In this document: one piece after another, positions 34,716 through 45,575 of the stretch
Position numbering within the stretch: position 1 is the first letter of the stretch
How the letters are laid out: the number at the start of each line of letters is the position of its first letter
Translations under genes and position numbers: made by a program
The notes under the pieces: generated by a model
What the model was told of the DNA's origin: nothing
The model's database searches: none
Seen by the model: only the letters and a program-made list of their open reading frames with translations
NCBI RefSeq assembly: GCF_002575655.3
Contig: NC_053037.3
Location: 255,287,135-255,351,134 of the forward strand
DNA from: Aegilops tauschii subsp. strangulata
Taxonomy: Eukaryota > Streptophyta > Magnoliopsida > Poales > Poaceae
Direction: 5' to 3'
DNA length: 64,000 nt

Positions 34716-36143
34716 CAAACTATTAAAACCAGCTGGCCTAGGGGCTTTATCAATTGGCATATGTTTAATAGTGTCATCGATTTCTTCTTTACGGAAAGGT
34801 TTTGTCAGAAAATCTAAACCATCAATAGGTGTTAGCAAAGCACTTAGGTCAAAGTCCATTACAGTTCCAGTAGAAACCCCATTCTATTCTTGAAGCAGTT
34901 CCATATGATACTCCATCTGTGAATGTTCTGAATCCATAGAACCATCCACTGCCTTCAGGCTAGCAATAGAGTTCCTCCTGTGCCTCTTAGTGTCCATGGC
35001 ATGAAAGTTTTTTGTGTTCTCCCCACCAACTTTTATGTATTTGATTGTACATCTCTTTTTCTAGTATAAAAATTGAAGGTGCAATAGTTTTTCCACATGC
35101 AACTTTACAGCCTTCCTAAAGTTAAATTCAGGTCTATACAATGGGCTGAGCTCCTCCAAACCATCTAGGTACAAGACCGCCTGATTACATTTTGTGATCA
35201 AGGCCTTTAGCTTTGAAATATTCATTTGCCATTTCTTTAAAGCCACTCTCAAAGCCTTAAACTTGTCTGCAATTGTAGCCGCAATGTGGGACTTTCTAGA
35301 TGGTTGTGGCCATGACTGTTTAACACAATCCATAAAACCATCAAGCTCTACCCGGTAATTTTCAAATCTGAAAAGGTATCACTTGGGTATGGAGGTTTTA
35401 ATAGTCACCACACATGGTACATGATCAGAGGCAGTCCTTGCCAAAGGAAGGACTTCAGTCATGGGATAGTATGATATCCAATCAGCAGATGTAAAAAATC
35501 AATCAAGTTGCTACAAAAGAGGATTGTCTTGCATCTTAGACCAAGTGTATGCCCTCCCCTTCAGAGGCAATTCAAGCAGACCAAGGAGTGCAATAACTTC
35601 ATTGAAAATAAAGATATCATTCAAATCCCCACCAGGCAGGTTTCTATTATCAGTTGATCTGATGAAATTAAAGTCCCCAACAACAAGCCAGTTCTCACCC
35701 GTAGGGATTTGTAAATTATATAACCAACTAACAAAAATGTCTCTGCTTCACCTTGACAGGGCCCATAAAGAGAAACTAAGGTCCATTGCTCATTATTTTG
35801 CTTGGATATGAACTGCACCATCACAGCATGCTGATGAACTTCAAGTAGGCTGCCCCAAAAAATAGATGAATTCCATACAATTAAAATGCCTCCATAAGCA
35901 CCCACGAAATGAGAATAAGAAAAACTATCAAATCTTTTGGGGCCAAAAGATCTGATAGATCTGAAATCAAAAGAGGAGCATTTTGTCTCTTGAAAACATT
36001 CTATAGCACACTGACTCTCATCCAGTTTCTGCCTAACTGCCCTCTGCCTAGCATCAGAGTTCAAGGCCCTCACACACAACATAACACATTCCAGTTCTTA
36101 CAGGAACTACTCATTATAACAATTGTGAGTAAAGAACATAATA
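34716..36143 (-). pseudogene. LINE ORF2 N-terminal piece: AP-type endonuclease and linker
   Basis: Minus-strand start of the LINE ORF2. A WNVLC-type opening lies near 36090 (frame-shifted), then RALNSDARQRAV and IECFQETKC (catalytic Glu of the exonuclease/endonuclease fold, about 35990). GAYGGILIVWN, SLYGPC and GDFN (about 35660) follow, then SDHVPC near 35410 (the C-terminal Asp-His pair). A linker with several stops runs to GFNSL at 34716. A4 cut it about 35 bp before the likely start ATG (about 36109). ORF1 and the LINE 5' end are not in the window. Confidence 0.9.
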
Positions 36144-37077
36144 TGATGTAGGGTAGAACCCTAGACGCCCCATCTTTCAGGAATGGAGCGGATCTAGCGA
36201 AGAACACGAGGAACACAAGGGGAAAACATAAGAGAAACACGAGGAAAACACGGGAGATATCACTCAAACCAACAAGATCCGGTTACACATGTGCTAGATC
36301 CTCGAAACGCAACGAGATACAAGATCCACAAACAACAAGGGATGATACAAGTAACACATTCTTCTCCGTGAGGAGGTCTTGTGGGGTCTTCCCGTTAGGG
36401 GTCTTGAATCCACTTGGGGGATCTTCTCTGTAGAGGCTGTGAACTCCTAAGGAGAAGGGATCAAGTGGAGAGCAAAGCTTCTCAAATGTGCTACTACTTC
36501 GCTAACCCTAAAATGTAGGTAGGAGAAGACTATATATAGTCTCGGGGGCGAAAGGGTACATGTGCCTTGGCCCAAGTCACTGCGCGCAGGTAGGGCCGGA
36601 AGGTCCGGGCGCCGGAGGTTCCGGGGAGGTTCCTGCCTAACCAGAGAGTTGGCACAGTTGAAGCTGGGTTGGCGTCCTGGGGCCGGAAGGTCCGGGCCAG
36701 GTTCCGAGCTAACTAGAGAGTTGGCACGCCCGGGCTGGTCTGGGTCACCGGAGGCCGAAAGCTCCGGGTTGGCCGGAGGTTCCGGGGGCTGGAAGTTCCG
36801 GGCTCTGGCCGGAGGTTCCGGGTTGTCCAGAGAGTTGACGCCTGATTCTTCTACTTCCTCAGCTCTCGGCTCCGTGGCTTGTGCGTTGTACCTGATCACA
36901 CATAGTGTTTCTAACTTAGGCAGTAGCCATGTCTCACTCGAATGCAAAGGAAGCTCAAGTAGGAGTGATGTCACCTCAGATTGAATAGCACGAGCTCTTG
37001 CTCTTGTCATGGGACCACTTGGAGCTTGGATAGTTGAGGTAGTGTCCATGGGGATGACTGTGGGATGCTCCGCATCA
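36144..37077 (-). repeat. A4 3' LTR
   Basis: 934 bp, TGATGTAGGG to CCGCATCA in plus coordinates. It encodes AEHPTVIPMD, GPMTRARARAIQSE and ETWLLPKLET in the tail segment (37049-36447, a 200-codon open frame that also crosses the array). TATA is at 36531-36538. It is shorter than the other A LTRs because the array is shorter. Confidence 0.92.
36593..36830 (-). repeat. Diverged motif array in A4 LTR (CCGGAAGGTCCGGG type)
   Basis: About eight copies of CCGGAAGGTCCGGG or CCGGAGGTTCCGGG instead of CCGGATGTCCGGG. The CCGGA...TCCGG ends are kept and the centre is changed and one base longer. A second word, CCAGAGAGTTGGCA or a near form, is interspersed three times (about 36645, 36713, 36825). The position relative to the TATA box is the same as in the other LTRs. 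Confidence 0.8.
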
Positions 37078-40000
37078 TCTCGCCCCCCCCTTGGGAAAGA
37101 TCCGACCTCGGATCGAAATCCTCATCACCATGGTACGGGAAGAGATCTTTGACATTGAAGATGTCGCTCACGGAGTACTTTTTGCATGATGTTGATCTTG
37201 TAGGCGTTGTTGTTGTAGCGTTCAATCACCTTGAAGGGTCCATCGGCTCGTGGTAGAAGTTTGGACTTGCATTCATTGCGGAAGCATTCCTTGCTAAGGT
37301 GTAGCCACACAAGATCTCCAATGTTGAATATCATGGGTTGCTTGTTGACGTTGAGCTTGGTCGCGAGGCGTTGTACTTGGCGCTTGATGGTGTGCCTTGT
37401 ATCTTCATGCATCTTCTTGAGGTAGCTCACTCGGGCACTCGCGTCCATGTTGGTGCGCTCTTGTAGTGGTAGAGGAAGAATGTCCAATGGGGACAACGGG
37501 TTGAAGCCGTAGACGATCTCGAAGGGAGACTTGCCGGTAGTCAGATGTCTTGCGCGGTTGTAGGCATACTCGGCGATGGGTAGACACTCCTCCCACTCCT
37601 TGACATTCTTCTTGATCAACACGCGAAGTAGAGTGGAGAGTGTTTGGTTTGTCACCTCCGTTTGGCCGTCGGTTTGTGGGTGGTATGCCGAGGAGAACAA
37701 AAGCTTGATTCTGAGCTTGGCACATAGAGTCTTCCAAAAGTAGCTCAAGAACTTGACGTCGCGGTCCGAGACAATAGTCTTTGGAACTCCATGGAGGCGC
37801 AAGATTTCTCTAAAAAAAGATTGGCAACATGTGAAGCATCGTCTATCTTGTTGCAAGGAATGAAATGACCCATCTTAGAGAATCGGTCCACAACAACAAA
37901 CACAGAATATTTGCCATTTCTAGTTCTAGGCAAACCAAGCACAAAATCCATGCTAATATCTTCCCATGGGTGATACGGAATTGGAAGAGGCATATAGGGA
38001 CCATGGAATTGAGCTTTAGACTTAGCTTTGTGGCATATAGAGCACCGATTGGTGAAGCATGAGCTGTCGCGGAACATCTTGGGCCAAAAATAGTTATTGG
38101 AGAGCGTAGCGAATGTCTTGTCGCGTCCAAAGTGTCCCATTAGTCCTCCTCCATGAGATTCTTGCAAAAGTAACAAACGAAGAGAAGACTCGGGAATACA
38201 TAGTTTGTTAGCTCTCATAAGATAATCATCTTTGATGTAATATCGTTCCCAAGATGTATGCGTCAAACATTTAGCATATGGAATAGCAAAAGTAGGATCA
38301 TGCGCATACAAATCTTTTATGTTCTCAAAGCCAATGACATTCAATTCAAGTTGGGTAACAAGCATGCATATGCGGAAAAGAGTATCCGCCACAACATTTC
38401 CCTTACCTTTGATATACTTGATGACATAAGGTACTTAAGTGTTTCATGATCGGTGTGAAGAATGAACTCATGAGGGCGGAGATAATGCTCCCAAACATGG
38501 AAGACTCTCATTAAAGCATATAGCTCTTTGTCATAGATGGGATAATTAAGTTGCGCTCCGGAAAGTTTTTCACTAAAGTATGCTATGGGGCGCCTCTCTT
38601 GCATTAACACACCACCTATTCCATAACCGCTAGCATCGCAATGGATCTCAAAAGATTTATCAAATGTGGCAAAGCAAGCAAAGGAGCATGTGTAAGGAAA
38701 TTCTTAAGCTCATTGAATGCGGCATCTTGAGATCATCCCCAAACAAAGGGTGCATTCTTCTTACACAAAGCATGTAAAGGTAAATCAATGGTGCTAAAAT
38801 CCTTCACAAATCTACAGTAGAAACCGGCTAAACCGGCTAAACCAAGGAAACTTCGCACTTGTTGCAAATTTGTTGGTTGCGGCCAAGTTTTAATAGCATT
38901 GATCTTAGATTCATCTACATGAACGCCCTTAGAAGACACTATGAAACCCAAGAAAACAAGCTTATCAACACCAAAAAGGCATTTGTCCATATTAGCATAA
39001 AGGCGCTCTTTCCTAAGGGTTTGTAACACGGTTCTAAGATGGGTGACATGATCTTTAAGAGATTTGCTAAAAACAAGGATATCGGCAAATAGACCACAAC
39101 AAATGCGCCAATATAGGCTCGAAGAACAAAATGCATGAGTCGCACGAAAGTACCGGGTGCTTCGGATAAACCCATTGGCATAACAAGCCATTCATATAAG
39201 CCAAATCTAGCCTTAAATGCGGATTTCCATTCATCACCTTCTTGGATGCGTATTTGATAGTAGCCACTTTTAAGATCAAAACTTAGAGAAAATTGCGGCT
39301 CCGCTAAGCTCATCTAGCATATCATCTAGGCGTGGAATGGGGTAACGATAACACACGGTAATAGCATTGATAGGACGGCAATCAGAACACATGCGATATG
39401 TACCATCTTTCTTGGGAACAAGGATTATCGGGACGGCACAAGGGCTCAAGCTTTCACGTACTTGTCCGTTGTCGATGAGTTGTTGTACTTGCCATTGGAT
39501 CTCCTTGGTTTCCTCTGGATTGACGCTGTAGGGGTGCTCCAGGGATGAGGTCGATGTGGTGTTCAATGCCTCGTAGTGGAGGTAGACCTGGAAGTAGCAC
39601 GTCGGGGAATACATCTTGGAATTCCTGCAATAGAGAAGATAACACTAAAGGTAGATTGTGCGAGTTGTTAGTTTTGGGTGCCTCATCCTTGCACAAAAGG
39701 ACATAGTGCATGACACTTGATGGGTTCTCACACACTTCTCTCATCTCACTTTTGGTGGCAAATAGGACTAAGTTTTTCTTGTCGCTCACCGTGAAGGCAC
39801 TCAATTTGGGTTTGTGGCGCTCACTCTCTTTTTGGTGGTTTGCTCTCTCACTATTCTCTCCACGATGGGTGGCTTGCTTGTCGGCGATCACTTGGCTAGG
39901 AGACATAGGTCGTAGCACGTACTCCTTTCCCTTCATCTTGAAGCTATAGTGATTTGTTCACTCGTTGTGGATGACACCTCTGTCAAATTGCCATGGTCGT

Positions 40001-41238
40001 CCAAGAAGGAGGTGGCAAACGGACATCAGAACGACATCACACTCCAAAGTGTATTTGTATGCTCCGATCTTGAAGGAAACTTGCACCATATGCTCGACTT
40101 GGATAGTGCCGGGGTCGCTTAGCCATTGTACCTTGTAGGGATGCGGGTGCTTCATCTTGACTAATTGGATCTTGGAGCATAGATCTTCACTCGCCAAGTT
40201 ATGGCAACTCCCTCCATCGATGATGACCTTCATGGACTTTCCATTGATGCCGGCTTTGGTATGCAAGATATGGCATCTTTGGTCTTTGTCTTGTTGATGT
40301 TGAAGTGTCAAGACCTTGGAGACAACGAGAGTGGGGCTCGAATCTTCGTCACAAAAGACTTGATCATCTTCATCTTCGTTCACGCGCCGATGCTTGGCCA
40401 CTTGCTCAAGGGCTTCCATCTCCTCTTCACTCATGGAGTCATATGTGCCGTCGTCGTTGAGGATCATGGTGCGCTTGTTGGTACACTCAAAGGACTTGTG
40501 GCCTTGGCTGCTGCATGTGAAGCACTTGATTGAACTTGTCTTGATGGTCTCATCGGTTGGAGTAGTTGTTGATGAAGCTTTCGGCTTGAAGTTGCTTGTA
40601 GTAGGAGGATGACTTGAGGTTGTCGAAGTTTTCTTGTAACTTGACTTGTCGCCGTTGCTTGTAGAAGGTGTTGGAGTCGCTGAAGCTTGATTGTTGGAGA
40701 AACCATAGGACTTGGAACAGAACTTGGCATACTTGAAGTCATCTTGCACTTGCCGCTCCGCCTTGGTGGCTTGGTGCACTAGCTCGATGAGGTTGGAGTA
40801 AGGTTGGAAGTCGGCGATCTTCTTGATAGGGTGATTGAGTCCATTCAAGAAACGTGCCATAGTTTGCTCATCACCTTCCTTTGACATTGGCTTGTATCAT
40901 GGCAATCTCCATTTCCTTGTAGTACTCTTCAATGCTCTTTGTTCCTTGCTTGAGGAGTTGGAGTTTCTTGAAGAGGTCGCGGTTGTAGTAGGTTGGCACG
41001 AAATGTGCTCTCATGACATCCTTCATTTGTGCCCAAGTGGTGATGGGTGGTTCACCTCTTGCCTCACGGCGCTCAATGACTTGTTCCCACCAAATGATGA
41101 CGTAGTCTTGGAACTCAAGGGATGCCATAGCAATCTTCTTCTCTTCCTCATAGTTGTGCAAGCGGAAGATTTTGTCGACCTTCAATGCCCATGAAAGGTA
41201 CTCTTTGGGATCATTGCTTCCGGTGAACTTGGGCATGG
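37078..41238 (-). pseudogene. gag-pol: A4 gag-pol polyprotein, multiply broken
   Basis: From the gag side: the capsid part is open 41238-40871, then an extra base near 40880 shifts frame. A 309-codon frame (40887-39958) holds a variant zinc knuckle CFTCSSQGHKSFEC and the protease motif [13 protein letters not shown], ending at an Arg-to-TGA change. The protease-RT linker (39936-39454) loses bases near its end. The RT catalytic box is destroyed: the YFDD codons near 39080-39093 read as YLPI in a shifted frame. In RNase H about 64 bp are deleted near 38432 between two TAAGG words. Integrase remains in two overlapping frames (38392-37745, 37856-37125). The polypurine tract (eight G then CGAGA) leaves the LTR tail out of frame. 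Confidence 0.9.
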
Positions 41239-41681
41239 TCCAATAATAAGGTGACGCAGCACCTAGAATAGCCTCTGGACGAAATTTATGAAGTGGCATC
41301 TTGTATATTTCGTCCAAGGCTTCATGCAGTCATTACGGTGGCTTCAAAGTCCTGAAATCATCACTAGAAACTCTGTTCTTGTTTCCCTTGTGCATGCCAT
41401 CAACTCCATGCTTGTTCTTGCTCCAATGTTCATCCTTCTCCAAGCTAGGCCCTTCATTTTAAGCAAAACAAATGTATCCAATTTAGGCAACATCATATTC
41501 TCATGAACATTAGAATCATTACCAAGAAACGAAAGTACCTGGTAATTTAATTGGCATGCGCGAACTCTAGTAATTGGTCTAGTATGTATAGTAGCAGGGG
41601 CTGTGGGTGTAACAATGGTATTGATGTCCTCATCATTTGGCGCCGATCGTGGGGAAAGGTGTCCCGTCTTTCGATGAGATG
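41239..41681 (-). repeat. Scrambled inverted family-B LTR fragments at the A4/C junction
   Basis: 41239-41635 is the first about 400 bp of a B-type LTR in reverse orientation (start TGATGAGGAC at 41635, ending at the TTATTATTGG word). Next comes TTTGGCGCCGATCGTGGGG (41636-41654), resembling the primer-site region of Athila-like gypsy elements rather than B. Then 41655-41681 is a reverse-oriented scrap of the B LTR end (AAAGGTGTCCCGTC). The order and orientation fit no single insertion. Confidence 0.8.
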
Positions 41682-42888
41682 TTTGTCCAAGCCAGTCTGA
41701 GCCTTTGCAATTTTCTTTTCATTGTTTGCATTATTGAATTATCGGTTGCATCGTCGTGTCGAGTTGCTGGTCTTAGTGTCTAGTTCGTTTAGAGTTTCGA
41801 GCTCTGTTCACATTAGTCACGCCGCCGCTGCATCATTATTCCTTCCGCTGTCCACCATCTCATCCATCTTATCTAGTTTGTTTTGGAAAGAGAGAGAGAA
41901 AAAAAAAGACAGAGAAAAAAGAGAGAGAGAGAAAAAGTCAGAGAAAAAAAGGAGAGAAAGAAAATGAAAAAGAAGAAAAAGTGTGAGAAAAAAGAGAGAA
42001 AAAATCGGGTATATCTAGGGTCAATCTCGTAGTTGAATTCAGATTGGAATCTGTTTTGTGCACTGTCCAATAAAATAGGCATATCTTCCTCATACGAAGT
42101 CATTTTTGGCTCCGTGAGTACTCAAAATAAAGCTAGCAACGAGCCGAATCTATATAGTTGCAGAAGCTATTTCAATATTTGACACCTAAAAATTGGCTCC
42201 TAATAGGTCTTTTTGCCCTCCGAAGTTCACGAACACAGCTTGTTCCAGTTTTTCAGGCCAGTTTTAGAATTTTTTGACTCCTCATATCAACTCGGAATGA
42301 GTGATTCTGTTTGCGTTTGAAAGCTTGAGTCAGTGCCATTCTTGAGAACAATAGTCAAAAATTTGGCACAAACCTTTCTAGAGGAAAGTTGGAGAGAAAG
42401 TTTTTGGTATATCCCTCTTGGCAGTTGTTTCACATCATTATCTTTACTGCTATTGTGATCTTCACTTTTATCTTGCTGTCCAGAGCTACTTCATATCTTT
42501 TATTGATGCTAGTTGTGCTATGCCGTGACCTCATTAGTGTTCTAGGCTCGCGTCTCTAGTTTGGTCTAGCCTAGGACCAGCACAGTACCGTCGTTGAGCG
42601 TTTATTCAACATTGCATCTCTGAATTGATTATTGCTAATCTTTTGTTACCATATATTTAAGCCTTCCAAGCTCCACATATTTCTACACCGTGTATACGTA
42701 CGTTCCCCTGGCAATCGCTTTACTTAATCTTCGGAGTTATTTGACACCGCCGGTTGCCTGTCACCACCTGCTGCTTGGTAAAAATTTGTAAGATATTGAT
42801 ATTTGCTTTACTGTGAGCACTTTACCACCATATCCTAGTAGTTCATAAGAACATTATTCTAGAATTTTGTTTCTTTTGTCTACTAGTC
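41682..42888 (+). other. C leader
   Basis: Non-coding. Its ends are like B: CTGAGCCTTTGCA near 41698, GTTGCATCGTCGTGTC near 41746, the stem-loop at 42542-42574, GACCAGCACAGTACCGTCGTTGAG, and a CACCACCTGCTGCTTGGTAA block at about 42761. The middle differs: a purine tract replaces the minisatellite, and 42005-42530 has no B counterpart that I can see. Confidence 0.72.
41886..42004 (+). repeat. Purine-rich low-complexity tract
   Basis: About 120 bases almost entirely A and G (GAGAGAGAGAAAAA-type runs with rare T or C). It resembles a degraded GA microsatellite and takes the place of the family-B minisatellite. The open frames here are lysine/arginine/glutamate or phenylalanine/serine runs and are not genes. 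Confidence 0.85.
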
Positions 42889-45353
42889 ATGGCAGGTTCT
42901 GAAGATAGAAGTTCTTGGATGATGGATACATCTTCACCATCACGAGGGGTGGGACAACACACACAAGCACGTGGTCAGGTTATCTCTTCACCATCATTTG
43001 AGGGTAGATTTAATCCTGCTATTTATGTAGCTTGGGAGCTTGAAGTAGAACAAGTTTTTTGGCAGCATAATTTTTCTGAACTTGAGAGAGTACGAGCTGC
43101 CACTAGAGCATTTACTGGTTTTTCTTCTGTACGGTGGAGTGTACATTGTAAGAAACACATTGATAACCAACCCACAACTTGGAAAGATTTGAAAGCTGTA
43201 ATGAGACAACAATTTTTTCCTCCTTACTATCGTCGCGAATTGCTTCGCAAATTGGAACAATTAAAACAAGGCAGTAACACTGTTCATGCTTACTACCAAG
43301 AGTTCAAATCTTATATGCATCATAATGATATAGAAGAATCTGAGGATGATACAATGAATAGATTTTTTGGTGGTTTGAACCATGATATTCAAGAAAGATT
43401 TCAGTATATTCCTCGTTGCATTACTCGTATGTATGTTCGTGCTTGTACCTTTGAGAGACAGATACAGGAGGACGCATTGGGTGACTACAACAACTACTAT
43501 TCCAGTTCATGCTCACCACCACCGGTTGGTTCCTCCACCGTTGCACCATACCGTACCAATCCAGAGGAGACGAAGGAGATTATGAGTCAAGTACATGAGC
43601 TGCTCGACAAAGGTTATATACGCGAATCTCTTAGTCCTTCTGCTGTTCCTATTATACTAGTGCCTAAAAAGGATGGTGCATCGCGTATGTGTGTTGATCT
43701 TAGAGGCATTAATAATATTACTATTCATTATCGTCATCCTATTCCTAGGCTAGATGATATGCTTGATGAATTGAGCGGCTCTACAATATTCTCCAAAGTT
43801 GATTTGCATAGTGGATACCGTCAAATTCGTATGAAATTGGGAGATGAATGGAAAACAACATTTAAAACAAAGTTTGGTTTATATGAGTGGTTAGTCATGC
43901 CTTTTGGGTTAACTAATGCACCTAGTAATTTCCTGAGACTAATGAACGAAGTTTTACGTGCTTTCATTGGACGATTTGTGGTAGTCTGTTTTGATGATAT
44001 ACTGATTTATAGCAAATCTTTGGAAGAAAATTTGGAACATTTACGTGCTGTTTCTATTGCTCTACATGATGCACGTTTGTTTGGTAACCTTGGGAAGTGC
44101 ACCTTTTGCACCGACCGAGTATCTTTTCTTGGCTATGTTGTTACTCCACAGGGAATTGAAGTTGATAAAGCCAAGATTGAAGCTATTGAGAGTTGGCCGC
44201 AGCCCAAAACGGCCACACAAGTGAGGAGTTTTCTTGGACTCGCTGGTTTCTATAGGCGTTTTGTGAGAGATTTTAGCACGATTGCTGCACCTCTCAATGA
44301 GCTTACAAAGAAGGATGTGCCTTTTGATTGGGGTACCGCATAGGAAGAAGCCTTCATGGTGTTGAAAGATAAGTTGACACATGCTCCTTTACTCGAACTT
44401 CCTGATTTTAATAAGACTTTTGAGCTTGAATGTGATGCTAGTGGAATTAGATTAGGAAGTGTGTTATTACAAGATGGCAAACTTGTTGCATAATTTTATG
44501 AAAAAATTGGTGGGCCTAGTCTGAACTATTTTACTTATGATAAAGAATTATATGCTCTTGTTCGAACCTTAGAAACATGGCACCATTATTTATGGCCCAA
44601 AGAATTTTTTATACATTCTGATCATGAATCTTTGAAACACGTTAAAAGTCAAGCAAAACTGAACCGTAGACATGCTAAATGGGTTGAATTCATTGAGACT
44701 TTCCCTTATGTCATTAAACACAAGAAGGGTGAAGAAAATGTTATTGCTGATGCATTGTCTCGTCGTTATGCTATGCTTTCACAACTTGAATTTAAAATAT
44801 TTGGTTTGGAGACCATCAAAGATCAATATGTGCATGATGCTGAATTTAAAGATGTATTGCAGAATTGTAAAGAAGGGAGAACATGGAACAAGTTCGTCGT
44901 TAATGATGGATTTGTGTTTCCTGCTAACAAGCTATGCATTCCAGCTAGCTCTGTTCGTCTATTGTTGTTGCAGGAGGCGCATGGAGGAGGATTAATGGGA
45001 CATTTTGGCGTGAAGAAGACGGAGGATATACTGCTACACATTTCTTTTGGCCAAAGATGAGACGAGATGTTGAGCATTTTGTTACTCACTGCACTACATG
45101 TCAAAAAACTAAGTCATGACTCAATCCTCATGGTTTATATATGCCTTTGCCTGTACCTAGTGTTCCTTGGGAAGATATATCTATGGTCTTTGTTTTAGGT
45201 TTACCTCGAACAAAGAAGGGGAGGGATAGCATATTTGTTGTCGTGGACAGATTCTCGAAAATGTCACACTTTATTCCATTTCATAAAAGCGATGATGCCA
45301 TTAATGTTGCTGATTTGTTCTTTCGTGAAATTATTCGCTTGCATGGTGTAATG
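42889..45353 (+). pseudogene. C gag fused to RT/RNase H/integrase, protease absent
   Basis: The 484-codon frame 42889-44343 starts [14 protein letters not shown] capsid domain follows ([20 protein letters not shown], later [15 protein letters not shown]), similar to but clearly different from B gag. At about 43540 it passes directly into RT ([13 protein letters not shown]). The zinc knuckle, protease and protease-RT linker, about 480 codons in B, are missing. YFDD reads CFDD (VVCFDDILI, about 43989), a Tyr-to-Cys change. A Gln-to-TAG change ends the frame at 44341-44343. Another stop and frameshift lie near 44492. RNase H and the integrase zinc-finger region are open at 44632-45060, and the integrase core at 45141-45350. 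It then breaks off before the SDRD motif and joins LTR sequence. Confidence 0.88.
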
Positions 45354-45575
45354 AGTGCATGAAGCCTTGGACGAAATATACAAGATGCCACTTCATAAAT
45401 TTCGTCCAGAGGCTATTCTAGGTCCTGCGTCACCTTATTATTGTTACACCCACGGTCGGAGCATAAACCAACTCCGCGAATCACTTCATAAATTTTGGTG
45501 GTCAGGTTGATGCGTCACCTTATTATTGTTACACCCACCATCTCATCGAAAGACGGGACACCTTTGCCTCTATCA
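45354..45575 (+). repeat. C 3' LTR remnant, rearranged
   Basis: It begins in the middle of the B LTR (TAATGAGTGCATGAAGCC, cf. 34102) and runs to TTATTATTG. Then come short scraps of U5 in mixed orientation. A 28-bp word (TGCGTCACCTTATTATTG plus TTACACCCAC) occurs twice, at 45426-45453 and 45511-45538. Last is the true LTR end (CATCTCATCGAAAGACGG to CTCTATCA). More than half of the LTR is missing. Confidence 0.82.

Larger units (their letters stand above)
36144..41238 (-). mobile_element. A4: 5'-truncated Ty3/gypsy element, family A, third LTR subfamily
   Basis: Minus-strand element with an intact 3' LTR (36144-37077), polypurine tract, integrase, RNase H, RT, protease and most of gag. Similarity to A3 stops at about 41238 (GGGCATGGT), within gag. 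There it meets an inverted family-B LTR fragment, so the N-terminus of gag, leader and 5' LTR are gone. The only intact border is with the LINE at 36143/36144. The LTR sequence is clearly distinct from A1/A2 and A3. Confidence 0.92.
41682..45575 (+). mobile_element. C: chimeric, truncated gypsy element related to family B
   Basis: Plus-strand body with a B-like leader, a gag unlike that of B, then RT, RNase H and part of integrase closely matching B, and a shredded B-type LTR at the 3' end (…CCTTTGCCTCTATCA, 45575). No intact 5' LTR exists; the LTR piece on its left is inverted. The mosaic suggests template switching between two families during reverse transcription, followed by deletions. 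Confidence 0.82.

Noticed and set aside
41886..42004. GA-rich tract considered as a regulatory GAGA-factor site
   Set aside because: It looks like a degenerate microsatellite within the leader of a broken element; nothing ties it to regulation.
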